Shown: positions 33,754 through 41,626 of the stretch, in pieces
Layout: every line of letters begins with the position of its first letter
How positions within the stretch are numbered: position 1 is the stretch's first letter
DNA from: Candidatus Poribacteria bacterium
Lineage (GTDB): Bacteria > Poribacteria > WGA-4E > WGA-3G
Reading direction: 5' to 3'
DNA: 48,283 bases
Assembly: GCA_022821065.1 (NCBI GenBank)
Contig: JAJEEK010000013.1
Span: forward strand, 1-48,283
Made by a program: the position numbers and the translations under genes
The notes under the pieces: generated by a model
Seen by the model: only the letters and a program-made list of their open reading frames with translations
What the model was told of the DNA's origin: nothing
The model's database searches: none

Positions 33754-34584
33754 TTACCACATCACTGTTCCACCCGTATTGATATCCTGACCTGTCATGT
33801 TCGCAGACTCGTCTGATGCGAGAAAAACCGCCAACGCAGCGGCATCTTCAGACCCCGACCCCTTATCGCTATAGCCTTCGTCTGCACACCATCTGCCAGC
33901 GATGACGCGCTTTGGGTCCTCCTGTTCGTAGCGTTCACGTAATGCTGCTGCGTCAAACGGTTTGTTCATGTATTCTGCCCGACCGCGTGCGAGTTCGAGG
34001 CTTCGCTCTGTATGCCAACCCGGACAGATAGCGTTGACGTTGATATTGTACCGTCCGACATCCGCAGCGAGGGTGCGTGTGAAACCGATGACCCCCATCT
34101 TAGAAGTCGCATACGGTGCTCTGTGTGAAAGCGGCTGTTTGCCTGTCCCAGAACTGAAGTTTATAATTTTCCCGTATTTCTTGCGGATCATCTCTGGTAG
34201 GACGGCTTTAGCACAGATGAAAAGCGAATCGAGATTGACCTCCAATGTGCGCCGCCATTCCTCTAAACGCATATCCCAGACATCTTTCGTTGGTCCAGCG
34301 ATCCCGACAACGTTAGCGAGAATATCAATCGTGCCGAATTTTTCGATGGTGGCAGCGACCATCTCATTGACCGGTGCTTCTTGCGAAACATCGGTCTCAA
34401 AGCAAATCACATCGCCACCGGCGGCTCTAATCTCTGAACCGACTTTCGTTTCTAATTCTTGCACAGGAATAACATCACAGATAGAAACCGCTGCGCCTTC
34501 TTTAGCAAATCTTCGAGCAACGGCTTCGGCATGTCCTCTACCTGCCCCTGTTACGATCGCGACTTTACCCTCTAATCTTCCCAT
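33754..34584 (-). CDS. SDR-family oxidoreductase
   Basis: A 276-residue classical short-chain dehydrogenase/reductase. The cofactor motif is TGAGRGHAEAVARRF, where the usual GIG is GHA. NVVG takes the place of NNAG, FSSGTGK holds the catalytic Ser, and APYATSKMG the Tyr-x3-Lys. A loop of about 30 residues near 200-240 is longer than usual. ATG 34584 follows AAGGAAGG. Substrate unknown; sugar or polyol dehydrogenases look closest. Confidence 0.85.
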   Translation of the reverse strand: MGRLEGKVAIVTGAGRGHAEAVARRFAKEGAAVSICDVIPVQELETKVGSEIRAAGGDVICFETDVSQEAPVNEMVAATIEKFGTIDILANVVGIAGPTKDVWDMRLEEWRRTLEVNLDSLFICAKAVLPEMIRKKYGKIINFSSGTGKQPLSHRAPYATSKMGVIGFTRTLAADVGRYNINVNAICPGWHTERSLELARGRAEYMNKPFDAAALRERYEQEDPKRVIAGRWCADEGYSDKGSGSEDAAALAVFLASDESANMTGQDINTGGTVMW

Positions 34585-34628
34585 GAAAAACCTTCCTTTT
34601 GTGAATAAAATAGATGGCATAGATTAAC

Positions 34629-34657
34629 AGCATAACGGAAAATGTTGTCGCTGTCAA
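34629..34657 (-). promoter_or_regulatory. sigma70 promoter of the SDR gene
   Basis: Minus strand TTGACA (34652-34657), a 17-base spacer and TATGCT (34629-34634). Confidence 0.7.
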
Positions 34658-34677
34658 TCAAAAGCTCGGAATAGTCA

Positions 34678-34862
34678 TCAGTTGTCAGTTATCAGTTTCA
34701 GTTGTCAGTTATCAGTTAAAGAAGTTCATAAAGTCCGTAGAGTGTTTCTAAAGTGTTTTGCTTGGGTGTTCCCCTAATAAAGTTATCAACTTCGCAATTT
34801 TAGCACACTTTCTAACATTGATAACTGGTAACTATTTTCTCTGATAACCGATAACTGACTGC
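34678..34862. repeat. TCAGTTATC-type dispersed repeat with inverted ends
   Basis: Two exact 20-base copies of TCAGTTGTCAGTTATCAGTT stand in tandem (34678-34697 and 34698-34717). Inverted units GATAACTGGTAAC and GATAACCGATAACTGAC lie at about 34818-34858. It fills most of the 34585-34916 gap and resembles the unit at 8209-8375. Confidence 0.65.
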
Positions 34863-34881
34863 TAATGGCAAATTGCCATTC

Positions 34882-34910
34882 TTGACAAATTTCACTGCAT
34901 CGTATACACT
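34882..34910 (+). promoter_or_regulatory. sigma70 promoter of coaE, possibly leaderless
   Basis: TTGACA (34882-34887), a 17-base spacer and TACACT (34905-34910) place the start on the ATG at 34917; TATACA at 34903 with a 15-base spacer is an alternative. No Shine-Dalgarno sequence is present. The hairpin AATGGCA-AAT-TGCCATT (34864-34880) lies just upstream. Confidence 0.5.
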
Positions 34911-34916
34911 CAACGC

Positions 34917-35567
34917 ATGGAAACAGCAACACCACACCGCGCACGCGGTACTATCGTCGGGATTACAGGCGGGATCGCCTGCGGAAAGACGACTGTCTCA
35001 GAACTGCTTACAGAAAAAGGAGCGATTCCGATTAATGCTGATGAAATCGGACACCAACTCCTTAAAGCTGACAGTCCCGTTATAGATGAACTGATCGAGG
35101 CATTCGGGCAGGATATCCTTGAAGCCTCTGGGGATGTAAGTCGGAAGAAACTGGGGGCAATCGTTTTTAAGGATAAAGCCGCACGCGAACGCCTGAACAG
35201 TATCCTGCATCCACTGATTATCCAACGCTCACGCGCACAGGCACGTCAACTCGTTAGCGAAGACCCGACGTGCGTCGTGCTACTTGATGCGCCGCTCCTC
35301 ATCGAAGCCGGTGCCTATGAGACGGTTGATCTGATTGTCGTTGTGACGGCATCACCAGAGACGCAGCTGCGACGGACATTGGAACGCAGCATCGCGCAAG
35401 GGAGACCGCTCACTGAAGCCGAAGTCCAAGCGCGGATTGATTCGCAGATGCCGGTCTCGGAGAAAGTCAAGTATGCGGATGTTGTGATAGAGAATGAGGG
35501 GACGCTCGAAGATCTGCACAGACAGGTAGACGCACTTTGGGAGCAACTGCAAAAACGTGGAAAGTAA
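34917..35567 (+). CDS. coaE: Dephospho-CoA kinase
   Basis: A 216-residue P-loop kinase for the last step of coenzyme A synthesis, phosphorylating the 3'-OH of dephospho-CoA. Features are the P-loop GITGGIACGKTTVSELL, NADEIGHQLL (the DAD-like substrate motif), LNSILHPLI, VLLDAPLLIEAGAYETVD and RIDSQMP, in normal order and length. The first ten residues precede the usual family start. It converges with the mod operon. Confidence 0.94.
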   Translation: METATPHRARGTIVGITGGIACGKTTVSELLTEKGAIPINADEIGHQLLKADSPVIDELIEAFGQDILEASGDVSRKKLGAIVFKDKAARERLNSILHPLIIQRSRAQARQLVSEDPTCVVLLDAPLLIEAGAYETVDLIVVVTASPETQLRRTLERSIAQGRPLTEAEVQARIDSQMPVSEKVKYADVVIENEGTLEDLHRQVDALWEQLQKRGK

Positions 35568-35573
35568 GGGGTC

Positions 35574-35588
35574 GTGAGCACTGCTCAC
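35574..35588. terminator. Small palindrome after coaE
   Basis: GTGAGCA-C-TGCTCAC, six bases after the coaE stop and between convergent transcripts; no T-run. A REP-like unit or terminator. Confidence 0.45.
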
Positions 35589-35671
35589 TCCTACAAGAGA
35601 CAGGATAAAGCATCGCGATCGACAAGAAATACGCAGAACCCCCAGCAAAAACACGCGCGCTTATAGAAGCA

Positions 35672-36745
35672 TTAAGCCCGCAGAGGATTGATGGCATTCG
35701 CCTTGATAACACAGTAAACGGCTGATCCCTCTTGCAATTGCAGCTGCTGACGCGCCTCGTGTGTGATTTTTACCGAAAGCAGATGTCCTTCAACGAGAAT
35801 AGATAATACTGTTCGTTCGCCGACAACATCTAACACCTGAATTGTGCCGTGTAACATGTTCCGCGCGCTAATTGGCAAATCTGGTGCGAGTGAGATGATA
35901 ATGTCTTCCGCACGGATGGCGACTGGTAGTAGTCCGCCAATTTCGGCATCGGTATAAGGAATAACGAGTTGTTGACTGCCAATCTCCAATGATGTCACCC
36001 CACGCGCCTTATCGGAAAGCGTAACCGGAAGCGATAGAATATTTTCGACCCCGGTCAGTTGTGCGATAGGCATTACGGAGGGGGCAGTTAGCAATTGATG
36101 CGGTTCACCGTTGGCAATTATCTTTCCATCAGAAAGGAGGAATGCTTCGTCGGCGAGCGCTAATATTTCAGAGAAGGCGTGGGTAACATAGAGAATAGGT
36201 ATATCAAAAGCATCTTTAACGTGGTGTAGATAGGGTATAATCCGCGCTTTCAGGCTGCTATCAAGCGAGGCGAGCGGTTCGTCCATGAGCAGCATGCGTG
36301 GCTCCATAGCGAGTGCCCTTGCAATCGCAACCCGTTGACGTTGACCGCCAGAAAGCTGCTTCGGGTACCGCTGGAGGAGCCCTGAAATCTCAAGAATATC
36401 AACGACAATTGAAGCCTTTCTCGAACGCTGTTGCCCGTAGCGGATGTTCTGTGCAACGGTCAGATGTGGAAACAGGTACCCCTCCTGAAAAACATAGCCG
36501 AACCGTCGCTTTTCAGGAGGTAGATTAATTTTAGAGGCAGACGCGAAAAGTATCTCGTCTCCGAAAGCGATCTCACCTTCGTCAGGCGTTAGCGTGCCGC
36601 TGACGCAATTGAGAAGTGTGCTTTTCCCGCTTCCAGATACACCTAAAAACGCCGACACTTTCGTTTCCAGTCTGCAATTGATGTCTAATATGAAATTCCC
36701 GAGACTTTTCCGAAAGTCGAGTTTAATTTTTGGACTATCCGCCAT
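35672..36745 (-). CDS. modC: Molybdate ABC transporter ATPase
   Basis: A 357-residue ATPase that powers molybdate import. It has Walker A GVSGSGKSTLLN, the Q-loop YVFQEGYLFPHLTV, the signature LSGGQRQRVAIARAL, Walker B MLLMDEP and an H-loop His. The C-terminal TOBE/Mop-type domain (about 290-355, SARNMLHGTIQVLDVVGERTVLSILVEG) binds the oxyanion in ModC and may give feedback. It is the last gene of the mod operon. Confidence 0.92.
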   Translation of the reverse strand: MADSPKIKLDFRKSLGNFILDINCRLETKVSAFLGVSGSGKSTLLNCVSGTLTPDEGEIAFGDEILFASASKINLPPEKRRFGYVFQEGYLFPHLTVAQNIRYGQQRSRKASIVVDILEISGLLQRYPKQLSGGQRQRVAIARALAMEPRMLLMDEPLASLDSSLKARIIPYLHHVKDAFDIPILYVTHAFSEILALADEAFLLSDGKIIANGEPHQLLTAPSVMPIAQLTGVENILSLPVTLSDKARGVTSLEIGSQQLVIPYTDAEIGGLLPVAIRAEDIIISLAPDLPISARNMLHGTIQVLDVVGERTVLSILVEGHLLSVKITHEARQQLQLQEGSAVYCVIKANAINPLRA

Positions 36746-36756
36746 AACGAACCCTA

Positions 36757-37083
36757 TTACTCAAATCCGCCACCATCAAATCCACCACCGTCAAATCCAC
36801 CACCATCAAATCCACCGCTGTCGAATCCGCCGCTATCATCCACGCTATCAAATCTGTCAGAACCCGCATCGTCCGGTGGCTTGTCATCATCGTATATCTC
36901 GTTGAGCATCAAGCCTGTCAAGAGCAGATCCTCGTAACCGTCATCGGCGGGATCAACAGTATCCATGTCGTCAGTTTGATCTTTTCTGTTTTTATCTTCG
37001 TCCTTTTGGGAACGTCGGTATAGATACCAGACGAGTGCCCCGCCCGCGATTAATCCTAAAAATATCCACATCTCTAAACCCAT
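36757..37083 (-). CDS. Membrane-anchored acidic protein with Gly-Gly-Phe-Asp tail repeats
   Basis: A 108-residue protein inside the mod operon. One membrane segment (about residues 5-22, MWIFLGLIAGGALVWYLY) is followed by a charged region and an acidic stretch. It ends in about six units of G-G-F-D (SGGFDSGGFDGGGFD and onward). AAGGAG before ATG 37083 is a strong ribosome site, and it lies 25 bases from modB's stop, so it is expressed with the operon. The Gly-rich tail recalls TPM-domain proteins but is acidic. Function unknown. Confidence 0.68.
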   Translation of the reverse strand: MGLEMWIFLGLIAGGALVWYLYRRSQKDEDKNRKDQTDDMDTVDPADDGYEDLLLTGLMLNEIYDDDKPPDDAGSDRFDSVDDSGGFDSGGFDGGGFDGGGFDGGGFE

Positions 37084-37107
37084 AATTTTTCTCCTTATTT
37101 ATGTTGG

Positions 37108-37773
37108 TCAACGGAGGGTGAACCGTTCCGTTAACCAGAGTGCGACAAACGCAACAACCGTTGAAATGAACACGAGTCGATAAACAGACACATCTTCTCC
37201 GAGGTGAACAGCACTGAAAATTGCCAACGCCATCGTTTGCGTCTTGCCCGGGATGTTGCCTGCGACCATGATTGTGGCACCAAATTCACCAAGACTTTTG
37301 GAAAAACCGAGGATCGTTCCGCCAATAATACCGCGGTACGCCATCGGAACGGTTATCGTCCAAAACACCTTCATTGGCGAGGCACCAAGGGTCCGTGCCG
37401 CATTTTCAAGCTCAACGGGTACAGACTCCATGCCTGTCATGATACCACGTACCAACAGCGGAAATGAGATGATAGAGACTGCGATAACAACAGCCACCTC
37501 GGAAAAAACGATTTCTATACCGAAAACTTGATAGATAAACCCACCAATGATTCCTTGTCTGCCCAATAGAATAAGGAGTAAATATCCGCTTACAATAGGG
37601 GGCAGCACCAACGGACACATGACGAGTGTATTCAGAAGCACCTTGCCCGGAAATGTGCGTTTCGCGAGAAGCCAACCCACTAATAACCCAAGTGGAAACG
37701 TAATAACAAGACTGAGCAACGCAACTTTTATGGACAAGGAGAGCGCAGCGACTTCGGCGGGGGTTATCCTCAT
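37108..37773 (-). CDS. modB: Molybdate ABC transporter permease
   Basis: A 221-residue inner-membrane permease with five or so segments. The coupling motif ELENAARTLGASPMKVFWTITVPMAYRGIIGG contacts ModC. The N-terminus LSLSIKVALLSLVITFPLGLLVGWLLAK is typical of ModB. Its ATG shares an ATGA overlap with the stop of modA, so translation is coupled. Confidence 0.94.
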   Translation of the reverse strand: MRITPAEVAALSLSIKVALLSLVITFPLGLLVGWLLAKRTFPGKVLLNTLVMCPLVLPPIVSGYLLLILLGRQGIIGGFIYQVFGIEIVFSEVAVVIAVSIISFPLLVRGIMTGMESVPVELENAARTLGASPMKVFWTITVPMAYRGIIGGTILGFSKSLGEFGATIMVAGNIPGKTQTMALAIFSAVHLGEDVSVYRLVFISTVVAFVALWLTERFTLR

Positions 37774-38549
37774 TTTAATTTCAAAACGGTGAATCCGTGC
37801 TTTTCAAAAATTTTACCGCTCCCCCTAGACTGTAGATAGGCGATAAATCTATGTGCCAATTGCTTTTGTGAACTGTCTTTCATAACGACAGCCGGATAGA
37901 TGATCGGTGTATAGGCTTCAGGTGGTAACTGATGAAGAACGTTTATGTTATTGGTTAGTGTTGTATCCGTTTTATATACAATAGCCATATCCACATTTCC
38001 GGCGGTGACGTAAGCAAGCGTGGCACGGACATCTGTGCCGAAAATTAACTTCGGATGCAGGGTCTCCCACAATCCAAAGTGGGTCAAGGCTTCTTTGGCA
38101 TAAGTCCCGGCAGGCACTATCTCTGGATGTCCAATAGCGATTCTTGAAATCCCGGGTGCATTGAGGTTCGTAAGTGTTTCCACTGCGATTTCCGCTGTTT
38201 TATCAGAGACAAGCACTAACCTATTTGTCAACAAATCTTGGCGACTTTCGGTTTCAAGCAGCCCATTTGCTTCCAGAGCATCGACTTGGCGCGGACTCGC
38301 CGAGACGAAGACATCCCCTGATGCGCCTTTTTCGAGTTGGCGTTGTAACGTCGTAGACGCGGCAAAGTTATAATAAACTTTAACCTGATTTTCGGTTGCA
38401 AACGCTTCCCCGATTTCAGTGAGCGCATCCGTCAAACTGATTGCAGCGAAGACACTTAATTCGTTCTGCTGCCTCTCCGTACATCCGGATATCAGTGTGG
38501 AAAAAAATAATAAACACAAGACAGTAAGAGATTTAAATATTCGGCACAT
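37770..38549 (-). CDS. modA: Molybdate-binding lipoprotein
   Basis: A 259-residue periplasmic binding protein for molybdate (or tungstate). The signal peptide ends in the lipobox LISGC (Cys about 23). Core motifs are LSVFAAISLTDALTEIGEAF, YNFAASTTLQRQLEKGASGDVFVSA and IAIGHPEIVPAGTYAKEAL, the anion-binding loops of ModA. ATG 38549 is the real start; frames extending further run into the MITE at 38579. Only a weak ribosome site is visible. Confidence 0.93.
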   Translation of the reverse strand: MCRIFKSLTVLCLLFFSTLISGCTERQQNELSVFAAISLTDALTEIGEAFATENQVKVYYNFAASTTLQRQLEKGASGDVFVSASPRQVDALEANGLLETESRQDLLTNRLVLVSDKTAEIAVETLTNLNAPGISRIAIGHPEIVPAGTYAKEALTHFGLWETLHPKLIFGTDVRATLAYVTAGNVDMAIVYKTDTTLTNNINVLHQLPPEAYTPIIYPAVVMKDSSQKQLAHRFIAYLQSRGSGKIFEKHGFTVLKLK

Positions 38550-38578
38550 TATTTTGCTCTTAGCATTTCTATTGCTAC

Positions 38579-38698
38579 TAGGACTTACGCATGATGCTCT
38601 TTTGTACCATAAACTGTTAGTTTGTGCTGCCAGAACGTTGTGTTTTCCGAAAACTTTCATCTAACACAACCGCCTACAGTCAAAATTGCGTAAGTCCT
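38579..38698 (+). repeat. MITE-like element, family A, copy 2
   Basis: Ends TAGGACTTACGCA (38579-38591) and TGCGTAAGTCCT (38687-38698); 120 bp. Its interior matches copy 3 (41312) over AAACTGTTAGTTTGTG and TTTCATCTAACA, but lacks a block of about 34 bases. It lies 30 bases upstream of modA, between it and the promoter of the divergent isomerase gene. Confidence 0.8.
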
Positions 38699-38715
38699 GG
38701 CTACTACAAAAATAC

Positions 38716-38743
38716 TTGACAAGTGTAGCATATCTGTTAAACT
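38716..38743 (+). promoter_or_regulatory. sigma70 promoter of the isomerase gene
   Basis: TTGACA (38716-38721), a 16-base spacer and TAAACT (38738-38743), about 100 bases before the gene at 38851. A second, weaker set (TTGAAC near 38788, TACATA near 38811) is closer. Confidence 0.5.
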
Positions 38744-38850
38744 ATGTCAAAGGTTTTACATCTTCGCCGTTGCTGAGCAACTTTTCTTGCAATCCGTTTG
38801 AACCTGTGGTATCCTATTTATACATATAATAGACAGTAGAGGAAAAAACT

Positions 38851-39657
38851 ATGAAATTAGGTCTCTGCACCATTGCTTTTCAGGAAAAACCGCTGGAAGA
38901 GGTTATTGACATCGCCGCGGACTGCGGATTTGACGGCATTGAACTCTGGGGGAAACCGCCGCATCTACCAGAGGAATACAACGAAAACTACATCAGAAAT
39001 ATTAGAGAAATGGCACAGCGGAAAGGATTAGAAATCTCAGCGTTCGGATCCTATGTCCATCCGTTGATGCATCTGCACCAGAAATACTTTGAAGAAGCTT
39101 TTAAAATCGCACGCGATTTAGGAACGGATCTTGTCCGCATCTGGTCCGGTGGGGGCCCCTCAAAATCAATCGCACCTGCCGATAGACGTTTGATCTTCTT
39201 CCGGCTTGTCAGCGTTACGCAGTGGGCAAATTTTCGTAATCTCCGTATCGGATTGGAAATGCACAACAACCAATATACCGATAGCGTCGCAACCATTTTA
39301 GAAACAATTGAAGAGGTTAAACTCCCCGCGTTGAAGACCTATTATCAACCCCTTGCACGCTCAGATGCCGATGACCCGCACGATGCCGCTGAAAAATTGG
39401 CATCACACATCGTCAACGTCCATGCACAAAATTTTGATGAAAGCGGAAAGGCGTGTCCTATTGCTGATGGTGTAGTGGATTACGCACGGATCGTTGGAAT
39501 CCTCAGAAATGCCGGTTATGACGGTTACTTGGAAATTGAATTCGTCCACGGCGACAACAAATTGGAGGCACTCCAACGCGATCGCGATTATCTCGCAAGT
39601 TTAATCCATACAACAGACGGCAACGCACTGAAAAGTACGGACATCCCTGCCGTCTAA
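38851..39657 (+). CDS. Sugar phosphate isomerase/epimerase (TIM barrel)
   Basis: A 268-residue xylose-isomerase-like TIM barrel. It opens MKLGLCTIAFQEKPLEEVIDIAADCGFDGIELWG. Later come LVRIWSGG, LRIGLEMHNN (metal Glu), IVNVHAQNF and GYDGYLEIEFVHG (metal Glu). It resembles the 17089 gene in fold but is not a close copy. It probably acts on a keto-sugar or inositol derivative. AGAGGAAA lies before ATG 38851. Confidence 0.84.
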   Translation: MKLGLCTIAFQEKPLEEVIDIAADCGFDGIELWGKPPHLPEEYNENYIRNIREMAQRKGLEISAFGSYVHPLMHLHQKYFEEAFKIARDLGTDLVRIWSGGGPSKSIAPADRRLIFFRLVSVTQWANFRNLRIGLEMHNNQYTDSVATILETIEEVKLPALKTYYQPLARSDADDPHDAAEKLASHIVNVHAQNFDESGKACPIADGVVDYARIVGILRNAGYDGYLEIEFVHGDNKLEALQRDRDYLASLIHTTDGNALKSTDIPAV

Positions 39658-39723
39658 AACGGAACGGAATGCCAGCAAATATATGTCTTTGACAGACGCA
39701 ACAGAAAACGTCGAAGGTGTTTC

Positions 39724-40344
39724 ATGCGGTTGGAGGTAGGCATCATTGCATTGGTAGAGGCGGTCTTCGGTGTAGAAGCAGACCGTCGCGCCCAATTTCA
39801 GTGGCTCCGTAACAAACCGAGCCCTGAAAACTTCGCGAAACACTACGATGAAGCGATGGCACTCTACACGGAACTTGATGGCGACTGGGAAGGCACAAAA
39901 GCAAAAGCAGATGGCTACCTAATTCCGGATGCCTATTTTCCTGAGCCGTATCATTTTATTTTTGAGTTTGACGAATTGCAACATTTCACGGAATATCGGG
40001 AACGAACCTTTCGGTTCTATCCGGAGGATGTCCGGCTCGCGTTTGCACCGCAGAAATACGAACAGTTCTGTCAACAACACCATATCGCGGCACTGGCAAA
40101 AGGACCGGCGCGCTTCCGACGACCGACTGCTGATTTCCCGTACACTAATGGGCGTGCCGCGCAACGGGCCTTCTTCGATACGTTCCGCGATTGGCTACCG
40201 CCACTACACGGACTCAACCCGACCGTCCGGTTAGCTGAATTTGAAGTCGCGCCGATCCTCAATGGAGAATTAACCGACGGTCAAGCAAAGGCTTACATGG
40301 AAAACTTACTTCGCGAACGGCTAAAAAATTATCGATCGTTATGA
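39724..40344 (+). CDS. Uncharacterised protein with a nuclease-fold-like motif
   Basis: A 206-residue soluble protein I do not recognise with certainty. Around residues 67-90 it reads IPDAYFPEPYHFIFEFDELQHFTEYR. This closely resembles the (Y/F)LPE...EFDGxQHF motif of Vsr-like PD-(D/E)xK nucleases (DUF559-type), with Asp, Glu and Gln-His as candidate metal and active-site residues. GAAGGTG lies eight bases before ATG 39724. It sits between the isomerase and cysteine synthase genes on the same strand. Nuclease activity is inference. Confidence 0.55.
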   Translation: MRLEVGIIALVEAVFGVEADRRAQFQWLRNKPSPENFAKHYDEAMALYTELDGDWEGTKAKADGYLIPDAYFPEPYHFIFEFDELQHFTEYRERTFRFYPEDVRLAFAPQKYEQFCQQHHIAALAKGPARFRRPTADFPYTNGRAAQRAFFDTFRDWLPPLHGLNPTVRLAEFEVAPILNGELTDGQAKAYMENLLRERLKNYRSL

Positions 40345-40375
40345 AACAATACAAAGGTAGGAAAAAAAACGCTAC

Positions 40376-41305
40376 ATGAGCATGCGAAAGCCTGAAAAGG
40401 TGAACATTTCTGAACATCCCCTGCTCCAAATAATAGGGCAGACACCGCTCGCGAAGATAGACATCTTCGCAGACGAGTTGCCTAACGTTGACATCTACGC
40501 GAAAGTAGAAACCTATAACCCCGGCGGCTCCATTAAAGACCGACCGGTCTTAAGAATGCTCACAGCGGCAATCGCCTCCGGAGAACTCACACGCGAAAAG
40601 GTTATCCTTGATTCCAGTTCTGGCAACGCAGCGATCGCCTATGCTATGATAGGCGCGACCCTCGGCTACAAAGTTGAACTTGTAATTCCAGACAATGCCA
40701 GCGAAGAACGGATCAAACGTATCCAGTCACACGGGGCGGACATCATCCATACCGACGCTATCCTCGGATACGATGAGGCACTCCGGGAAGTTGATCGGCG
40801 CTATGAAGCACAACCTGATCGGTATTTTTTCAACTCGCAATACGACAATGAAAACAATTGGTTGGCGCACTATGAAACCACCGGTGTCGAAATTTGGAAC
40901 CAAACGGGTGGAGCGGTTACACACTTTGTTGCTGGCGTAGGCACTGGTGGTACGATTACCGGTGTCGGCAGACGACTTAAAAACTACAATCCAGACATCC
41001 AAGTCTGCTCTATTTCACCGGAGGTATTTCCCGGTATTGAAGGGCTCAAACCGCTCGGGGACCCAGAGAATATTGTGCCAGCAATTCTGGATGAATCGGT
41101 GATTGATTGCCGCATCCCCACAACTATTGAAAACGCTTACGAAATGTGCAGTCGTCTCGCGCGACGCGGCTGGTTCGTCGGGCAATCTTCCGGCGGCTAC
41201 CTTTATGGCACCTATAAAGTCGCACAACAAATTCAGGAAGGCGTTATCGTCACCGTCTTTAATGACCTCGGCGAACGCTACTTCAGCACAAGATTATGGG
41301 ATTAA
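40376..41305 (+). CDS. Cysteine synthase-like PLP enzyme
   Basis: A 309-residue fold-type II PLP enzyme of the O-acetylserine sulfhydrylase/cystathionine beta-synthase family. NPGGSIKDRP holds the PLP Lys, SSSGNAAIAYAMIGA the substrate loop (commonly TSGNTG), VAGVGTGGTITGVG the phosphate loop, and QSSGG the late Ser motif. It makes Cys from an activated serine and sulfide. CysM or an O-phosphoserine-type enzyme are possible variants. The start is ATG 40376 or ATG 40382. Confidence 0.87.
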   Translation: MSMRKPEKVNISEHPLLQIIGQTPLAKIDIFADELPNVDIYAKVETYNPGGSIKDRPVLRMLTAAIASGELTREKVILDSSSGNAAIAYAMIGATLGYKVELVIPDNASEERIKRIQSHGADIIHTDAILGYDEALREVDRRYEAQPDRYFFNSQYDNENNWLAHYETTGVEIWNQTGGAVTHFVAGVGTGGTITGVGRRLKNYNPDIQVCSISPEVFPGIEGLKPLGDPENIVPAILDESVIDCRIPTTIENAYEMCSRLARRGWFVGQSSGGYLYGTYKVAQQIQEGVIVTVFNDLGERYFSTRLWD

Positions 41306-41311
41306 CTAACT

Positions 41312-41465
41312 TAGGACTTACGCATGCGGCTCTTTATGTACCATGATGCACTTCGCATCTGGGCGAGTACGCCGCAAAACTGTTAGTTTGTGGTACAAGA
41401 ATGCTGTGTTTTCAGAAACATTTCATCTAACAGAACGGGTTACATCCAAAACTGCGTAAGTCCTA
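41312..41465 (+). repeat. MITE-like element, family A, copy 3
   Basis: Perfect 13-bp ends TAGGACTTACGCA (41312-41324) and TGCGTAAGTCCTA (41453-41465); 154 bp. It shares blocks with copy 1 (ATGCACTTCGCAT, GTACGCCGCAAAACTG) and copy 2 (TTTCATCTAACA). It occupies half of the 41306-41626 gap; the remaining bases show no gene. Confidence 0.85.
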
Positions 41466-41626
41466 TAACTTAAGGAGTTCTAACGATCACACTTGGGCAG
41501 CGTTTCTGTCGTCAACACTGATCTAAAATTGTTAAGAAACTTACTTCAGATTATGAATAGTTGCTTAATAATTGGAACACTGCAAGGACAACGGACGCAG
41601 CAGCTCAGAAACAATAGTTTAAAAAT

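Noticed and set aside
33962..34627. Open frame of 221 codons opposite the SDR gene
   Set aside because: The minus-strand SDR has all family motifs, promoter and ribosome site; the plus frame is a mirror of it.
34678..34862. Possible CRISPR array
   Set aside because: The 20-base repeats are adjacent without spacers, and inverted copies are present; it is a dispersed repeat.
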